This document shows positions 19,454 to 27,316 of a stretch of 64,000 nucleotides of DNA, in pieces. Source of the stretch: an uncultured Psychrosphaera sp. (GTDB lineage: Bacteria; Pseudomonadota; Gammaproteobacteria; Enterobacterales; Alteromonadaceae). Each line of letters begins with the position of its first letter. The first letter of the stretch is position 1. The notes under the pieces are model-generated. The model ran no database searches, was not told the origin of the DNA, and saw nothing but the letters and a program-made list of their open reading frames with translations. The stretch covers positions 1 to 64,000 of the forward strand of contig NZ_CANMSK010000020.1 of NCBI RefSeq assembly GCF_947500655.1, given 5' to 3'. Both the position numbers and the translations under genes were made by a program.

Positions 19454-19531
19454 AGTTACTTCTGATTTATCCTTCTTGTTACAAACATCACTTATTTAAT
19501 AAATTCAAAGTTACAGTATTAGTCCATTAAT

Positions 19532-19606
19532 AATTGGTAGAACAGCGGTCTCCACTCTCTATAAAAGCAGCTATGGTTGGGAGTTCGAGTCTCTCCGCCC
19601 CTGCCA
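19532..19606 (+). pseudogene. tRNA-Trp relic, copy 2
   Basis: The segment repeats tRNA-Trp from the D-loop (AATTGGTAGAACAGCGG) to CCA but lacks the 5' acceptor arm and part of the D-arm. The six bases AAACCG after the anticodon are replaced by 18 bases (CTCTCTATAAAAGCAGCT). This removes the 3' strand of the anticodon stem, so it cannot be a functional tRNA. The T-arm and 3' acceptor strand are unchanged. Confidence 0.88.
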
Positions 19607-19623
19607 ATTCGAAGTTGAAATTA

Positions 19624-19644
19624 GCCGCGTAAAGCGGTTTTTTT
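19624..19644 (+). terminator. Terminator after tRNA-Trp relic copy 2
   Basis: CCGC-GTAAA-GCGG is followed by seven T. Its position 18 bp after a tRNA 3' end suggests it is the original tRNA-Trp terminator, now separated from the intact gene. Confidence 0.75.
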
Positions 19645-19665
19645 GTGTCTGAAATTTGAGTTGGT

Positions 19666-19740
19666 AATTGGTAGAACAGCGGTCTCCACTTTCTATAAAA
19701 GCAGCGATGGTTGGGAGTTCGAGGATCGAAGCCCCTGCCA
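19666..19740 (+). pseudogene. tRNA-Trp relic, copy 3
   Basis: It has the same layout as copy 2, with the 18-base replacement differing at two positions (CTTTCTATAAAAGCAGCG). The T-arm is additionally altered (GAGGATCGAAG in place of GAGTCTCTCCG). The 3' end and following bases (CCCCTGCCAAGTTACTTCT) repeat those after the intact tRNA, making a direct repeat of about 20 bp at 19445-19463 and 19732-19750. Confidence 0.85.
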
Positions 19741-20399
19741 AGTTACTTCTTCTATATATCATATTTCTTAAATTTCATTTTAAAACCTAAAATCTCATAA
19801 CTTCAATTTTTATATCTATTTCTCCAATTCTTTTAGCATCATAATTCTTAAATCGTATTTACACGTGCTCTAAGGTTTCGCCCCTCGGCGACCATACCTT
19901 TTTTCAACAGCCAAAAAAGGTAGGCGTCTCTTATAATGAAACAATGCGCCGCTTCCAAACAAAATCCAATACTTCATTAAATAGTTATTTTTGTTTATAA
20001 AAAAGGATTGGAAAATCGTCCCTGGTCATCTAATAAAACATCCCTGTTTTGATGACATCCCATCATCCTTGATGTGAAAAACCATCCCTTATTCGACGTC
20101 CTGTCTCATATTGTGGAAAACTTATTTTATTTCAGGAATATTTGGATAGAGACTTAAAAGCAAAAGCAAAAGCATTACAGCTTTGTATGCCTGTTTCTCC
20201 CATAGTCAGGAGAACAAACTAATCTCTCACTTTTGACCAATTACCAATTAAACGATTCATGTAAATTACTTTTTATAGTAATTAGTTAACGACTCTGGTA
20301 GAAATAGATGAATAAGAAAAGTTAACGATGACTCTGTAGAAAAACGCGCGATTAGCTCGATATAAACATGTTAGAGCTTTAGCAAAGTCATGAATTGAA
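19741..20399. other. 660-bp non-coding accessory region
   Basis: No intact gene. It holds an inverted repeat ACCTTTTTT / AAAAAAGGT (19896-19921) inside a GGCG-flanked block, a chain of small hairpins at 20035-20074, and a start-less open frame of about 45 codons ending near 20220 that may be a gene remnant. Upstream of the restriction gene, GTTAACGACTCTGGTAGAAA (20285-20304) is nearly repeated at 20321-20342. Confidence 0.5.
20035..20074. repeat. Chain of mini-hairpins with TCC-bearing loops
   Basis: AAAACA-TCCC-TGTTTT forms one hairpin (20035-20050). TGATG-ACATCC-CATCA (20050-20065) forms the next, and CATCA-TCCT-TGATG (20061-20074) is a mutually exclusive alternative. Further CATCCC units lie on both sides (around 20026 and 20082). 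Confidence 0.6.
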
Positions 20400-21164
20400 A
20401 TGGAGTATATCTTGACAGAAGAAGATAAAATTAAAATAAAGAAAATTTTAGCAGATTGTGTAGCTGGAGCTATTTCTAGAACGACAAAGAAAATAGCAGA
20501 ACAAAAGTCACATAAACCATTTCATATGGCTTTATTAACCGAAGATATTGTTAAGGTCTCGTCATTTGAAAGATCATTTTCAACTTCATTTGGCCAAGGG
20601 CCAATTGAAAAGATTTCTGAGTTAGTAGCAAAACAAAATGGCTTTGAGGCCGCACGACAAAAAGAGACACTTCTAAACCTATATAAAGGGGCGGTTGACG
20701 AAGTTGAAAGGATATGTTCTGCACTTCGTAGTGGTAACCAAAAACCAAATTGGACAAAAGAAATTCAGACCTTAGCAGCCTTTAATAAAGGAGATACTGT
20801 TGTTCGAAGAGTTATTTCAGATTTGTGGTTAAAAAAAGGTGAAACTGAGTATTTTATCTCGATCAAAACAGTTACACCAAATTTAGATCAATCCGAAATT
20901 GCTAAAAAAGATATGTTATTACTTAAGGCTGAAAACTCCAGTTTTAATACTTTCTTTGCTCTATATTATAATCCTCACGGTTTAAAGAGAGAGGACTATA
21001 ACCATTCATTTCCAATGAAGATGTATGATATGCATAAAGATGAATGTGTTTTAATCGGCAAAGATTATTGGGATTTTCTTGGTGGAGAAGGGTTTTATGA
21101 AGTCCTTCTTCAAATCTTTGCCGAAGTAGGCGAAGAAACGAAACAAACACTGTTAGGGTTTTAA
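20400..21164 (+). CDS. Type II restriction endonuclease, TdeIII/MjaII-like
   Basis: 254 residues. I recognise the TdeIII family from FERSFSTSFGQG, DLWLKKGETEYFISIKTVTP and the near-invariant DMHKDECVLIGKDYWDFLGG. The SDLWL...SIKT stretch fits a PD-(D/E)xK nuclease core. Known family members are reported to recognise GGNCC; transfer of that specificity is inference. It faces its methyltransferase tail to tail with 12 bp between. The ribosome site for ATG 20400 is poor; a TTG at 20412 has GGAG upstream and may be the real start. Confidence 0.8.
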   Translation: MEYILTEEDKIKIKKILADCVAGAISRTTKKIAEQKSHKPFHMALLTEDIVKVSSFERSFSTSFGQGPIEKISELVAKQNGFEAARQKETLLNLYKGAVDEVERICSALRSGNQKPNWTKEIQTLAAFNKGDTVVRRVISDLWLKKGETEYFISIKTVTPNLDQSEIAKKDMLLLKAENSSFNTFFALYYNPHGLKREDYNHSFPMKMYDMHKDECVLIGKDYWDFLGGEGFYEVLLQIFAEVGEETKQTLLGF

Positions 21165-21176
21165 TTTCTAGCAGGC

Positions 21177-22592
21177 TTAAACAGCCTGCTTATTAATTTG
21201 TGTTGATTTTAATTTTTCTTTTCTAATTAAAAACTCTTCTTTCCATTCAGTATCTGAAGTTTTCTTATATCTAGAGTATTTAAATCCATCAATTGCTATT
21301 GAGCCAACGCCCTTAATGAGGTTCATGATTAAGTTGCCAACAGCAAAGCCTAGTCCTATGGGTACTGCATTTCCAACCTGTTTATATTGCTGAACAAGTG
21401 GTCCAGCTAGAAGCCAGTTATCAGGAAACTCTTGAATTCTTTTATATTCTTGTATAGAGATCGGTCGATCTTCTTCTGGGTGAGCAAGATCTGTTGCGGG
21501 CATTGCAGGGTGAGTTACTAACGTAGGAGCTGGTTTTTCCCATGCTAATCTACGTAAAAAACCAGTTTTACCACCACCTGAGTAGTATGATTTTCCCATT
21601 GCTTCTTTTTGCAGTTCAGTAGGTAAATTTTTCCAATTTTGCCCGTTAGTTAAAATCCTGTAGTATTTCAATCGCTTTTCTGGAAAGTTGAGATGATCAT
21701 GTTTCTTAATATCCCCAATACAATCCTTTAATACATTCCATTTAGGTAAACCAAAGGCAGAATCTTCAGAATGAGTAGGCATTAAATATGGAGGTTTTTG
21801 TCCATCTCTAGAGCAAACAATTATTACACGTTCTCTGACTTGCGGTGTTCCAAAGTTAGCAGAGTTATATAAATTAAATGCGTAACCATATCCTGAATTT
21901 TCTAGGCGGTTAATGATGTAATTTAAAGCACCACCTTTCAATTCATCTTCACCAAGTTCAGGAAAACCTTCTCCACGCATTTCATGTGGACGGTGCTCCA
22001 TAGGACATGATAATAACCCTCTTACATTTTCGATAACAAAATACTTAGGCTTTAACTCTAAACATAAATCTATATATTTTAAAAAAACGTTGCCCCTATC
22101 GTCATTAAATCCTTTTCTTTTTCCTGCTGTACTAAAAGCCTGGCATGGTGGGCCACCCATAATAAGATCAATATCATCTTTTTCGGTTAAGCCAGCTTCC
22201 TTTCTGATATCTTTGGCAGAGTAATTATTTATATCTGTTAATAATGCGGAGTTAGGTTTATTTATTGCAATTGTTTGCCTACAAAATTTGTCTACTTCAC
22301 AAGCTAATCTTATATCAAACCCTGATTTTTCAATTCCTAAATCCAATCCCATAGCACCTGAAAAAAAACTGAGAGCAATAGGTCTTTTGTTTTCAACGTT
22401 ATATGCGGGGTGATCTTCAGCAACTGTGTGAGCTGTCTTCAGACCATACTCACTTAAGCTTTTCTTATCAATTGACCAAGAAGTTCCAAATTTATGGGAT
22501 TTTAACTCGTTTTGCCTACAAAGTGTTCTAACCCTTTGTTCACTAATATTTAGTTGCTTGGCTGCATCTTTAATGCTAATTTCGGTACTCAT
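21177..22592 (-). CDS. C5 DNA methyltransferase with N-terminal HTH
   Basis: 471 residues. Residues 1-50 form an excisionase/MerR-like helix-turn-helix (SIKDAAKQLNISEQRVRTLC). The catalytic domain then shows motif I FFSGAMGLDLG, the PC motif GGPPCQAFSTAGKRKGF, ENV in VIENVRGL, and the C-terminal QVGNAVPIGLG. It should protect DNA against the convergent TdeIII-like nuclease. The HTH could make it autoregulatory, a common arrangement in type II systems. Inverted repeats overlap its start and promoter. Confidence 0.93.
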   Translation of the reverse strand: MSTEISIKDAAKQLNISEQRVRTLCRQNELKSHKFGTSWSIDKKSLSEYGLKTAHTVAEDHPAYNVENKRPIALSFFSGAMGLDLGIEKSGFDIRLACEVDKFCRQTIAINKPNSALLTDINNYSAKDIRKEAGLTEKDDIDLIMGGPPCQAFSTAGKRKGFNDDRGNVFLKYIDLCLELKPKYFVIENVRGLLSCPMEHRPHEMRGEGFPELGEDELKGGALNYIINRLENSGYGYAFNLYNSANFGTPQVRERVIIVCSRDGQKPPYLMPTHSEDSAFGLPKWNVLKDCIGDIKKHDHLNFPEKRLKYYRILTNGQNWKNLPTELQKEAMGKSYYSGGGKTGFLRRLAWEKPAPTLVTHPAMPATDLAHPEEDRPISIQEYKRIQEFPDNWLLAGPLVQQYKQVGNAVPIGLGFAVGNLIMNLIKGVGSIAIDGFKYSRYKKTSDTEWKEEFLIRKEKLKSTQINKQAV

Positions 22593-22652
22593 TGTGAGTT
22601 TCCTTTGCGAAACCTGTAGTGAGTACCATTATAACTGTGTGTAACCACAGGT
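22584..22652 (-). promoter_or_regulatory. Inverted repeats at methyltransferase start
   Basis: GGTACTCA (22584-22591, overlapping the start codon) and TGAGTACC (22620-22627) are perfect inverted repeats. A second pair, ACCTGTAGT (22612-22620) and ACCACAGGT (22644-22652), has one mismatch. These are candidate operators for the HTH of the methyltransferase. Confidence 0.45.
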
Positions 22653-22880
22653 CAAGCTTCGAAAAATCGGCTCAGATCACTTTGATTGTTAACAAACGAC
22701 TCCCCAAATTAATATTCATTTAATATGGTGTGTTGGTTTAGACGTTGTTGTAAACCTAAACTATACAAACACGCTTTAATATTAATCAGATTTAAATTTT
22801 AGCTTACTGTGGTAGCATAAAGTATGACTTGGGCTTACTCTTAAGCTCATTAGTACAAAGTTAAATGAGAGTGTCTGATT

Positions 22881-23138
22881 ATGGCTATGATAAAAAAAAG
22901 TATTACGCTTACCGACCAGCAAGAGCAGTGGATACAGGCTCAAATGGCGACGGGGAATTACGCTAGTGATAGCGAGGTTTTACGTGATCTTATACGTAAG
23001 GAGCAATTGCGTATTACACAAATAGAAAGTATTCGTAATGAGCTAATAAAAGCAGAAGGGCGCGGATTCACCGACAAAACGCCAGAAGATATTATGCAAG
23101 ACGTTATTAAGCGTAAACAAGCAAATGGCGAGTTATAG
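22881..23138 (+). CDS. parD: ParD-family antitoxin
   Basis: 85 residues with a ribbon-helix-helix N-terminus (KKSITLTDQQEQWIQAQM) and the conserved NYASDSEVLRDLIRKEQ of ParD/CC2985 antitoxins. It binds and neutralises the following ParE and represses the operon. The toxin ORF overlaps its last 14 bases, a typical coupled pair. Confidence 0.9.
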   Translation: MAMIKKSITLTDQQEQWIQAQMATGNYASDSEVLRDLIRKEQLRITQIESIRNELIKAEGRGFTDKTPEDIMQDVIKRKQANGEL

Positions 23139-23415
23139 ACTTAGTGAATTAGCGGCTGAAGATCTGAGTCAGATATTTGAATTCGTAATCGATAACTTTG
23201 GATTGTCAGCTGCATCAAGTTACATTGACGGTATAACAAAGCGTTTCTTACAGTTGGCTGACGCTCCATTGCAGTATCAATCGGTTAATGACATAAGGGA
23301 AGGGTATAGACGCAGCGTTTATGGCCGCCATGCTATTTATTATCGAGCCAGTGAAAGTGGTATTGATATTATGCGGATATTAAAGAATCAAAATATACTT
23401 AACGCATTTAAGTAA
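23125..23415 (+). CDS. parE: ParE-family toxin
   Basis: 96 residues of the RelE/ParE fold: YRLSELAAEDLSQIFEF at the start, then YRRSVYGRHAIYYRAS and IDIMRILKNQ. Family members include gyrase inhibitors. The start overlaps parD by 14 nt. The pair lies behind the restriction-modification genes and may stabilise the island. Confidence 0.9.
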   Translation: MASYRLSELAAEDLSQIFEFVIDNFGLSAASSYIDGITKRFLQLADAPLQYQSVNDIREGYRRSVYGRHAIYYRASESGIDIMRILKNQNILNAFK

Positions 23416-23500
23416 GCCCTTAATAAATAGTTCACATTGTTTTTTATGAAAAATAACAAACACCCACTTTAATATTTAGCTACCAAATTGAATTGACTAT

Positions 23501-23526
23501 AAAAAAACGCCATAAGGCGTTTTTTT
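23501..23526. terminator. Terminator after parDE
   Basis: AAAAAACGCC-ATAA-GGCGTTTTTT is a strong symmetrical hairpin with A and T tails, so it can work in both directions. It closes the parDE transcript. Confidence 0.85.
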
Positions 23527-23577
23527 GTTTTATAGTGTCGCTAAGCTTCATCAGAAGAAAATATTATGGGAAGTATT

Positions 23578-24747
23578 ATGTTTAGTAAAAAATTATTAAT
23601 AACCCTAACGGGATTACTGTTTAGTAACTTTGCTTATAGTAGTGACTTAACCGTTGAAGAATTACGTATTGAAAACGCGACGGTAAAAATGCCAACAGTA
23701 CTTAATACGTTTACCAGTAATATTGATGCGTTTGCACAAGCATGGCAAGGCGCTGGCAGTTACCAAGATGCAAAAAACATCACAATATTGCACTCTCAAA
23801 AGTTGTGGTTAGACGCTAAAGATAAACTGCAATCTGCGTCAGTCCTTGATGATCGTCCTTTATATTGGGCTAGGCTTTTGGCGAGTAAGGTTATTCGTTC
23901 AACCAAGCCGTCATTTGCACTGTCAGAGCTACAAACACAAGCTTTGTTAAGCATGTTTGAGGAAGGTTCTAGAGGGAAGACGGATCTTGAATATACGCAA
24001 CAAACCCATAAGAAAATTTTGTTAACTGGCTTTGACCCTTTTTTATTAGATAGAAATATTAATCAAAGTAATCCGTCTGGTATTGCGGCATTAAAGCTGG
24101 ATGGGCAAGTTATTACTTATAATGGCATTACGGCTGAAATTAATACGGTAATGATCCCGGTTCGGTATAAAGATTTTGATGATGGAATGATTGAATCATT
24201 ATTAGCGCCTTACTACGCATTAAATAATGTTGATATGGTTGTCACGGTTAGTATGGGACGTAAAGAATTTGATTTAGAACGTTTTCCAGGAAAGCGTAGA
24301 AGTGTTACCGCGCCAGATAATGTGAATGTTCTCTCAGGTGGTACTAAACAAACGCCTATTATTTCTAAACTCCACAATGCGCCATTACCGGGTGAAGAGT
24401 TTGTGCTTTTTAGTTTGCCTATCAAGCAAATGCAACTTGCTAAAGGACCTTATAAAGTGATTGATAATCACAAAGTCACTAGCATTGTTAACTCACAGGA
24501 ACCAAAAGATATTGAGCCTCACACCTTGTCTCAGCTTAATGGTCATATTGCGGTGAGTGGTTCTGGCGATGGTTATTTATCTAATGAAATATCGTATCGC
24601 AGTATAAGGTTAAGAGATCAACTTAACTCAACCATTCCAACGGGTCATATACACACACCTAGAATTCAACAGTTTGAACCTGAGATTGAAGAAAAGATAG
24701 TCAAACAAATTCGCACTATGTTAGAGCTAGCGTTGGAAGCTATTTAG
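23578..24747 (+). CDS. Secreted pyroglutamyl-peptidase I-like protein, Cys to Ser
   Basis: 389 residues from ATG 23578 (GGAAG upstream); an ATG 12 nt earlier is also possible. The signal peptide ends near AYSS. A helical N-terminal region of about 120 residues is followed by a C15-like domain: KILLTGFDPF, NPSG, a Glu in FDLERF (Glu234) and GHIHTP (His359). Where family members have the nucleophile Cys in a G-x-Y-(V/L)-C-N motif, this protein reads GYLSNEISY, with Ser335. It may be inactive, a serine enzyme, or a binding protein. Classical C15 enzymes are cytoplasmic and about 210 residues. Confidence 0.7.
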   Translation: MFSKKLLITLTGLLFSNFAYSSDLTVEELRIENATVKMPTVLNTFTSNIDAFAQAWQGAGSYQDAKNITILHSQKLWLDAKDKLQSASVLDDRPLYWARLLASKVIRSTKPSFALSELQTQALLSMFEEGSRGKTDLEYTQQTHKKILLTGFDPFLLDRNINQSNPSGIAALKLDGQVITYNGITAEINTVMIPVRYKDFDDGMIESLLAPYYALNNVDMVVTVSMGRKEFDLERFPGKRRSVTAPDNVNVLSGGTKQTPIISKLHNAPLPGEEFVLFSLPIKQMQLAKGPYKVIDNHKVTSIVNSQEPKDIEPHTLSQLNGHIAVSGSGDGYLSNEISYRSIRLRDQLNSTIPTGHIHTPRIQQFEPEIEEKIVKQIRTMLELALEAI

Positions 24748-24973
24748 TTTAGGTAAATAGTATCAACAGGGGCGCAACGTTTTGTAATTTAACTCGATGC
24801 CTCTGTTAGTTTTCGTAGTTTATGAGAATCAATGGGAGCAGGGTCAGAGTCATTGATTTTATCAGTAATAAGATGATCAGTAGTTCAAAGTTTTAACACT
24901 TAAAACAAAGATGTTTAATTAATTTCTCTTTTTTTAAAAAAAAATTAATGATACTGTTTTTCTCAACTCATTA
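24748..24973. other. Intergenic, transposon-associated-like motif
   Basis: No gene. The stretch GGGTCAGAGTCATTGATTTT around 24841-24860 resembles sequence often found beside REP-associated IS200-like transposases; that association is from memory and no transposase is present. Confidence 0.3.
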
Positions 24974-25297
24974 ATGAAAAAAGGATTTAAAGTGGCAATA
25001 AGAAATTTATTAGTTGTGACTGCTGTAATTGCGCTTAGTGCATGTTCAACAGTAACTATGCTACCTGAAGGTAATGTAAAACTGTCATCTAAACCAACAT
25101 ATCAAAAATCTCATCCATTTTTTCTTTGGGGACTTGTCGGTGAATCTAGAGTTAATGTTCTAGCTGTCTGTAAAAATCAAGATCCAATCCAGTTACAAAC
25201 ACAAGAAACTTTTCTTGATGGTTTTCTAGGTGGTGTTACTTTAGGTATTTATACACCTCGTACTGCAAAAGTTTGGTGTCCTGAGGAGAGTAAATAA
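24974..25297 (+). CDS. Bor-family lipoprotein
   Basis: 107 residues with a lipobox LSACST. The C-terminal half matches the phage lambda Bor / Iss family: QTQETFLDGFLGGVTLGIYTP. In phages these surface lipoproteins are lysogenic conversion factors; chromosomal copies have no assigned role. Its TAA overlaps the ATG of a second Bor-like gene by one base (TAATG), so the two are coupled. Confidence 0.8.
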   Translation: MKKGFKVAIRNLLVVTAVIALSACSTVTMLPEGNVKLSSKPTYQKSHPFFLWGLVGESRVNVLAVCKNQDPIQLQTQETFLDGFLGGVTLGIYTPRTAKVWCPEESK

Positions 25298-25599
25298 TGA
25301 ACGTTAAATTATTATTATCAGTATTCTTTGCGGTTGTTATTTCGGGTTGTCAGACTATGCACTTTGATAGAGGTGAAAATGTTACTTCTACAACGGCTAC
25401 TTCATCATGGCATCATAATTTTGTTTTGGGCTTGTATGAAGGTTCGGCTCCTGTAATGTTAAGTAATAAATGTGCAGATGGTACTTGGACATCAGTAACG
25501 ACTAAAACTAGCTTTATTAATGCTGTAGTTACCAATGTTGTTAGCAATGCTGTAGCACCTATCTGGCAGCCAGAAACGGTTGAAGTGAAGTGTAAGTAG
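25297..25599 (+). CDS. Second Bor-like lipoprotein
   Basis: 100 residues, lipobox ISGCQT. It shares the Bor layout: a His-rich N-terminal part (HHNFVLGLYEG), a single Cys (NKCADG), then TSFINAVVTNVVSNAVAP and a final VKCK. It is more diverged than the upstream gene. Ribosome site GAGGAG lies in the tail of the first gene. A tandem duplication followed by divergence is likely. Confidence 0.7.
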   Translation: MNVKLLLSVFFAVVISGCQTMHFDRGENVTSTTATSSWHHNFVLGLYEGSAPVMLSNKCADGTWTSVTTKTSFINAVVTNVVSNAVAPIWQPETVEVKCK

Positions 25600-26056
25600 T
25601 ATTTAAATATAGGTTGTTGTGCAATACAGCAACCTATGTTGTCTATAAAACGTTAACTACTAAAAGAATAACAGAGACATCCATTTAAACAATCACCCAA
25701 TAAGCTATGTCCCAATAAACTACTCCTTTTTGTGTCTATATATTTAATTATTTAGGCAGATGTTCCCTTTATTCTTTATTTCTCTCTCTCTCTTTGTTCT
25801 TCAGCCGTTATTCCCATGAAATAGCTGTCGGTTCCGTACAGAACCTAAGTTATCAACCTCCCCGTTTTATCTAAAGTAGCTGTGTAATTTCTGATCCATG
25901 CGTACTTAATCAAAGGCGAAATCTGTTGCTGTAATATCGTGTAATATTTTTTGTTGCTTAATTCCAATATGATTGAAAATAGGCCGAGTACTATGTGTTT
26001 ATGCTTGTGCAAGATCATTCGTTCGTATTTTGAAGATAAAAACTCGAGAGTAAGTT
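25600..26056. other. 457-bp non-coding region
   Basis: No convincing gene on either strand. It includes a short TC dinucleotide run near 25780-25795. The promoter of the following subtilase gene must lie here, but no clear elements stand out. Confidence 0.5.
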
Positions 26057-27256
26057 ATGTCCAAAAAGTATTTAGTTACTTACAAAAAAAGAAAAATGGA
26101 CTTGAAAGGTGCTTTGAGTATCCTTGAATTAGATGAAATTGAATTTCAAAGAGGTGCAAATTTACTGGCTGTTGGTAGATTAGGCAAAAACACGCCTGTG
26201 CATTTAGAAAATATAGGGATCACAATTGTTCGTCTTGAAGATCGTGATGTAAAACGTTTATTGGCTAACAGTGAAATACTAGCTATTGAAGAAGATAGTG
26301 AAGTAAGAGTTCAGGGCGGTGAGCCTTATAAACCTGTAGAGGTACTTCTTAATAACAATCGTCTTAATTATATTAATCATCAAGAAGCTAATCATGTAAA
26401 AACTACGCCAGTGCCCGTTTGGAACGTACAAAAAGTAAAAGCGCCTGATACTTGGGCTTTAGGAATTGACGGAAGCGGGATCAATTTTGCTATTTTTGGT
26501 ACTGGCATCGCTGCACATTCAGATTTAATTGTTGCTGGTGGAGAGTCTTTTATGACTGAATCTATAGCAGAGCCAGAAACTACTCCGGTATATAAAGATG
26601 AACATGGTCATGGAACTCAATGCGGAATTGTTGCCGCAGGAAGGCATGGATATGACGGTGTTGCTAAAAATTGTAATCTTTATGCCGTTAAGGTGTTAAA
26701 TAAAGAGGGCAAAGGTCGTTGGTCTGAAGTTTTAGCCGGCATGAACTGGTGCATCCAAAACAAGATGCAAGTAGCAAGTATCGAGCTTGGGGGGGAAACG
26801 GAACCCGCTTTTGCAACAGCCACTGCAATTAAGAATTGTCAGGACTGTGGATTAACTGTGGTAATAGCAGCTGATAATAAATCGGGTAAAGCGCCATCTT
26901 GGCTTTGTTTTTCTGCAAATTCACTTATTGTGAATACTTCTAGTGCAAGTTCTTCTGATACAAAGCCGATGGAAACCGTTGGACAAGGTAACAATACGGT
27001 TGCTGAGATTTTATCTAAAACAATTAAAAATGAATCCCATCTTGCTGATCCAGTAAATGACATTACAGACTCAACTTATTTAGACAATAAATATTCAATA
27101 ATGAGTGGAGATAGTATGACTACAGGACCGTCTTGCTCTCACATTGCAGGACTGGCTACTTTGGTTTATCAAAAATATTTAGATATACGAGGACAGATGG
27201 CTGAAGATAAGGATTATTACAATAAAGAACAGATGCAAAAACAACCTGTATCTTAA
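26057..27256 (+). CDS. S8 subtilase-fold protein lacking catalytic Asp
   Basis: 399 residues without a signal peptide. Residues 1-90 look like a short propeptide-type domain. The S8 domain then shows His185 in GHGTQCGIVAAG and Ser353 in SGDSMTTGPSCSHIAG. Where subtilases have the DTG aspartate, this protein reads FAIFGTGIAAHSDL, with Gly148. A conventional catalytic triad is therefore incomplete. The oxyanion region (VVIAADNKSG) is kept. It may be a pseudoprotease or use another acid. It stands alone, about 460 bp after the Bor-like pair. Confidence 0.75.
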   Translation: MSKKYLVTYKKRKMDLKGALSILELDEIEFQRGANLLAVGRLGKNTPVHLENIGITIVRLEDRDVKRLLANSEILAIEEDSEVRVQGGEPYKPVEVLLNNNRLNYINHQEANHVKTTPVPVWNVQKVKAPDTWALGIDGSGINFAIFGTGIAAHSDLIVAGGESFMTESIAEPETTPVYKDEHGHGTQCGIVAAGRHGYDGVAKNCNLYAVKVLNKEGKGRWSEVLAGMNWCIQNKMQVASIELGGETEPAFATATAIKNCQDCGLTVVIAADNKSGKAPSWLCFSANSLIVNTSSASSSDTKPMETVGQGNNTVAEILSKTIKNESHLADPVNDITDSTYLDNKYSIMSGDSMTTGPSCSHIAGLATLVYQKYLDIRGQMAEDKDYYNKEQMQKQPVS

Positions 27257-27316
27257 GTTTTTAAAATCGAGTTTAAACGCCATCTTCTAGAACGGCAGCT
27301 CCTAAAACGGCTTCTC

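Noticed and set aside
19571..19762. Minus-strand ORF of 63 codons ending in a GRRDSNSQP-like segment
   Set aside because: It is the antisense translation of the tRNA-Trp relics; such peptides are a common annotation artefact beside tRNA genes.
20075..20220. Start-less open frame ending in a Lys/Ala-rich segment
   Set aside because: About 45 codons with no start or ribosome site; it may be a gene remnant but cannot be supported as a gene.
19741..23500. Search for an integrase or transposase in the island
   Set aside because: No tyrosine or serine recombinase or DDE transposase pattern was found on either strand, so none is reported.
24767..24778. CAGGGGCG as a possible distal attachment site matching the tRNA-Trp acceptor arm
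   Set aside because: Only 8 bases match, which is expected by chance; no longer tRNA segment is present.
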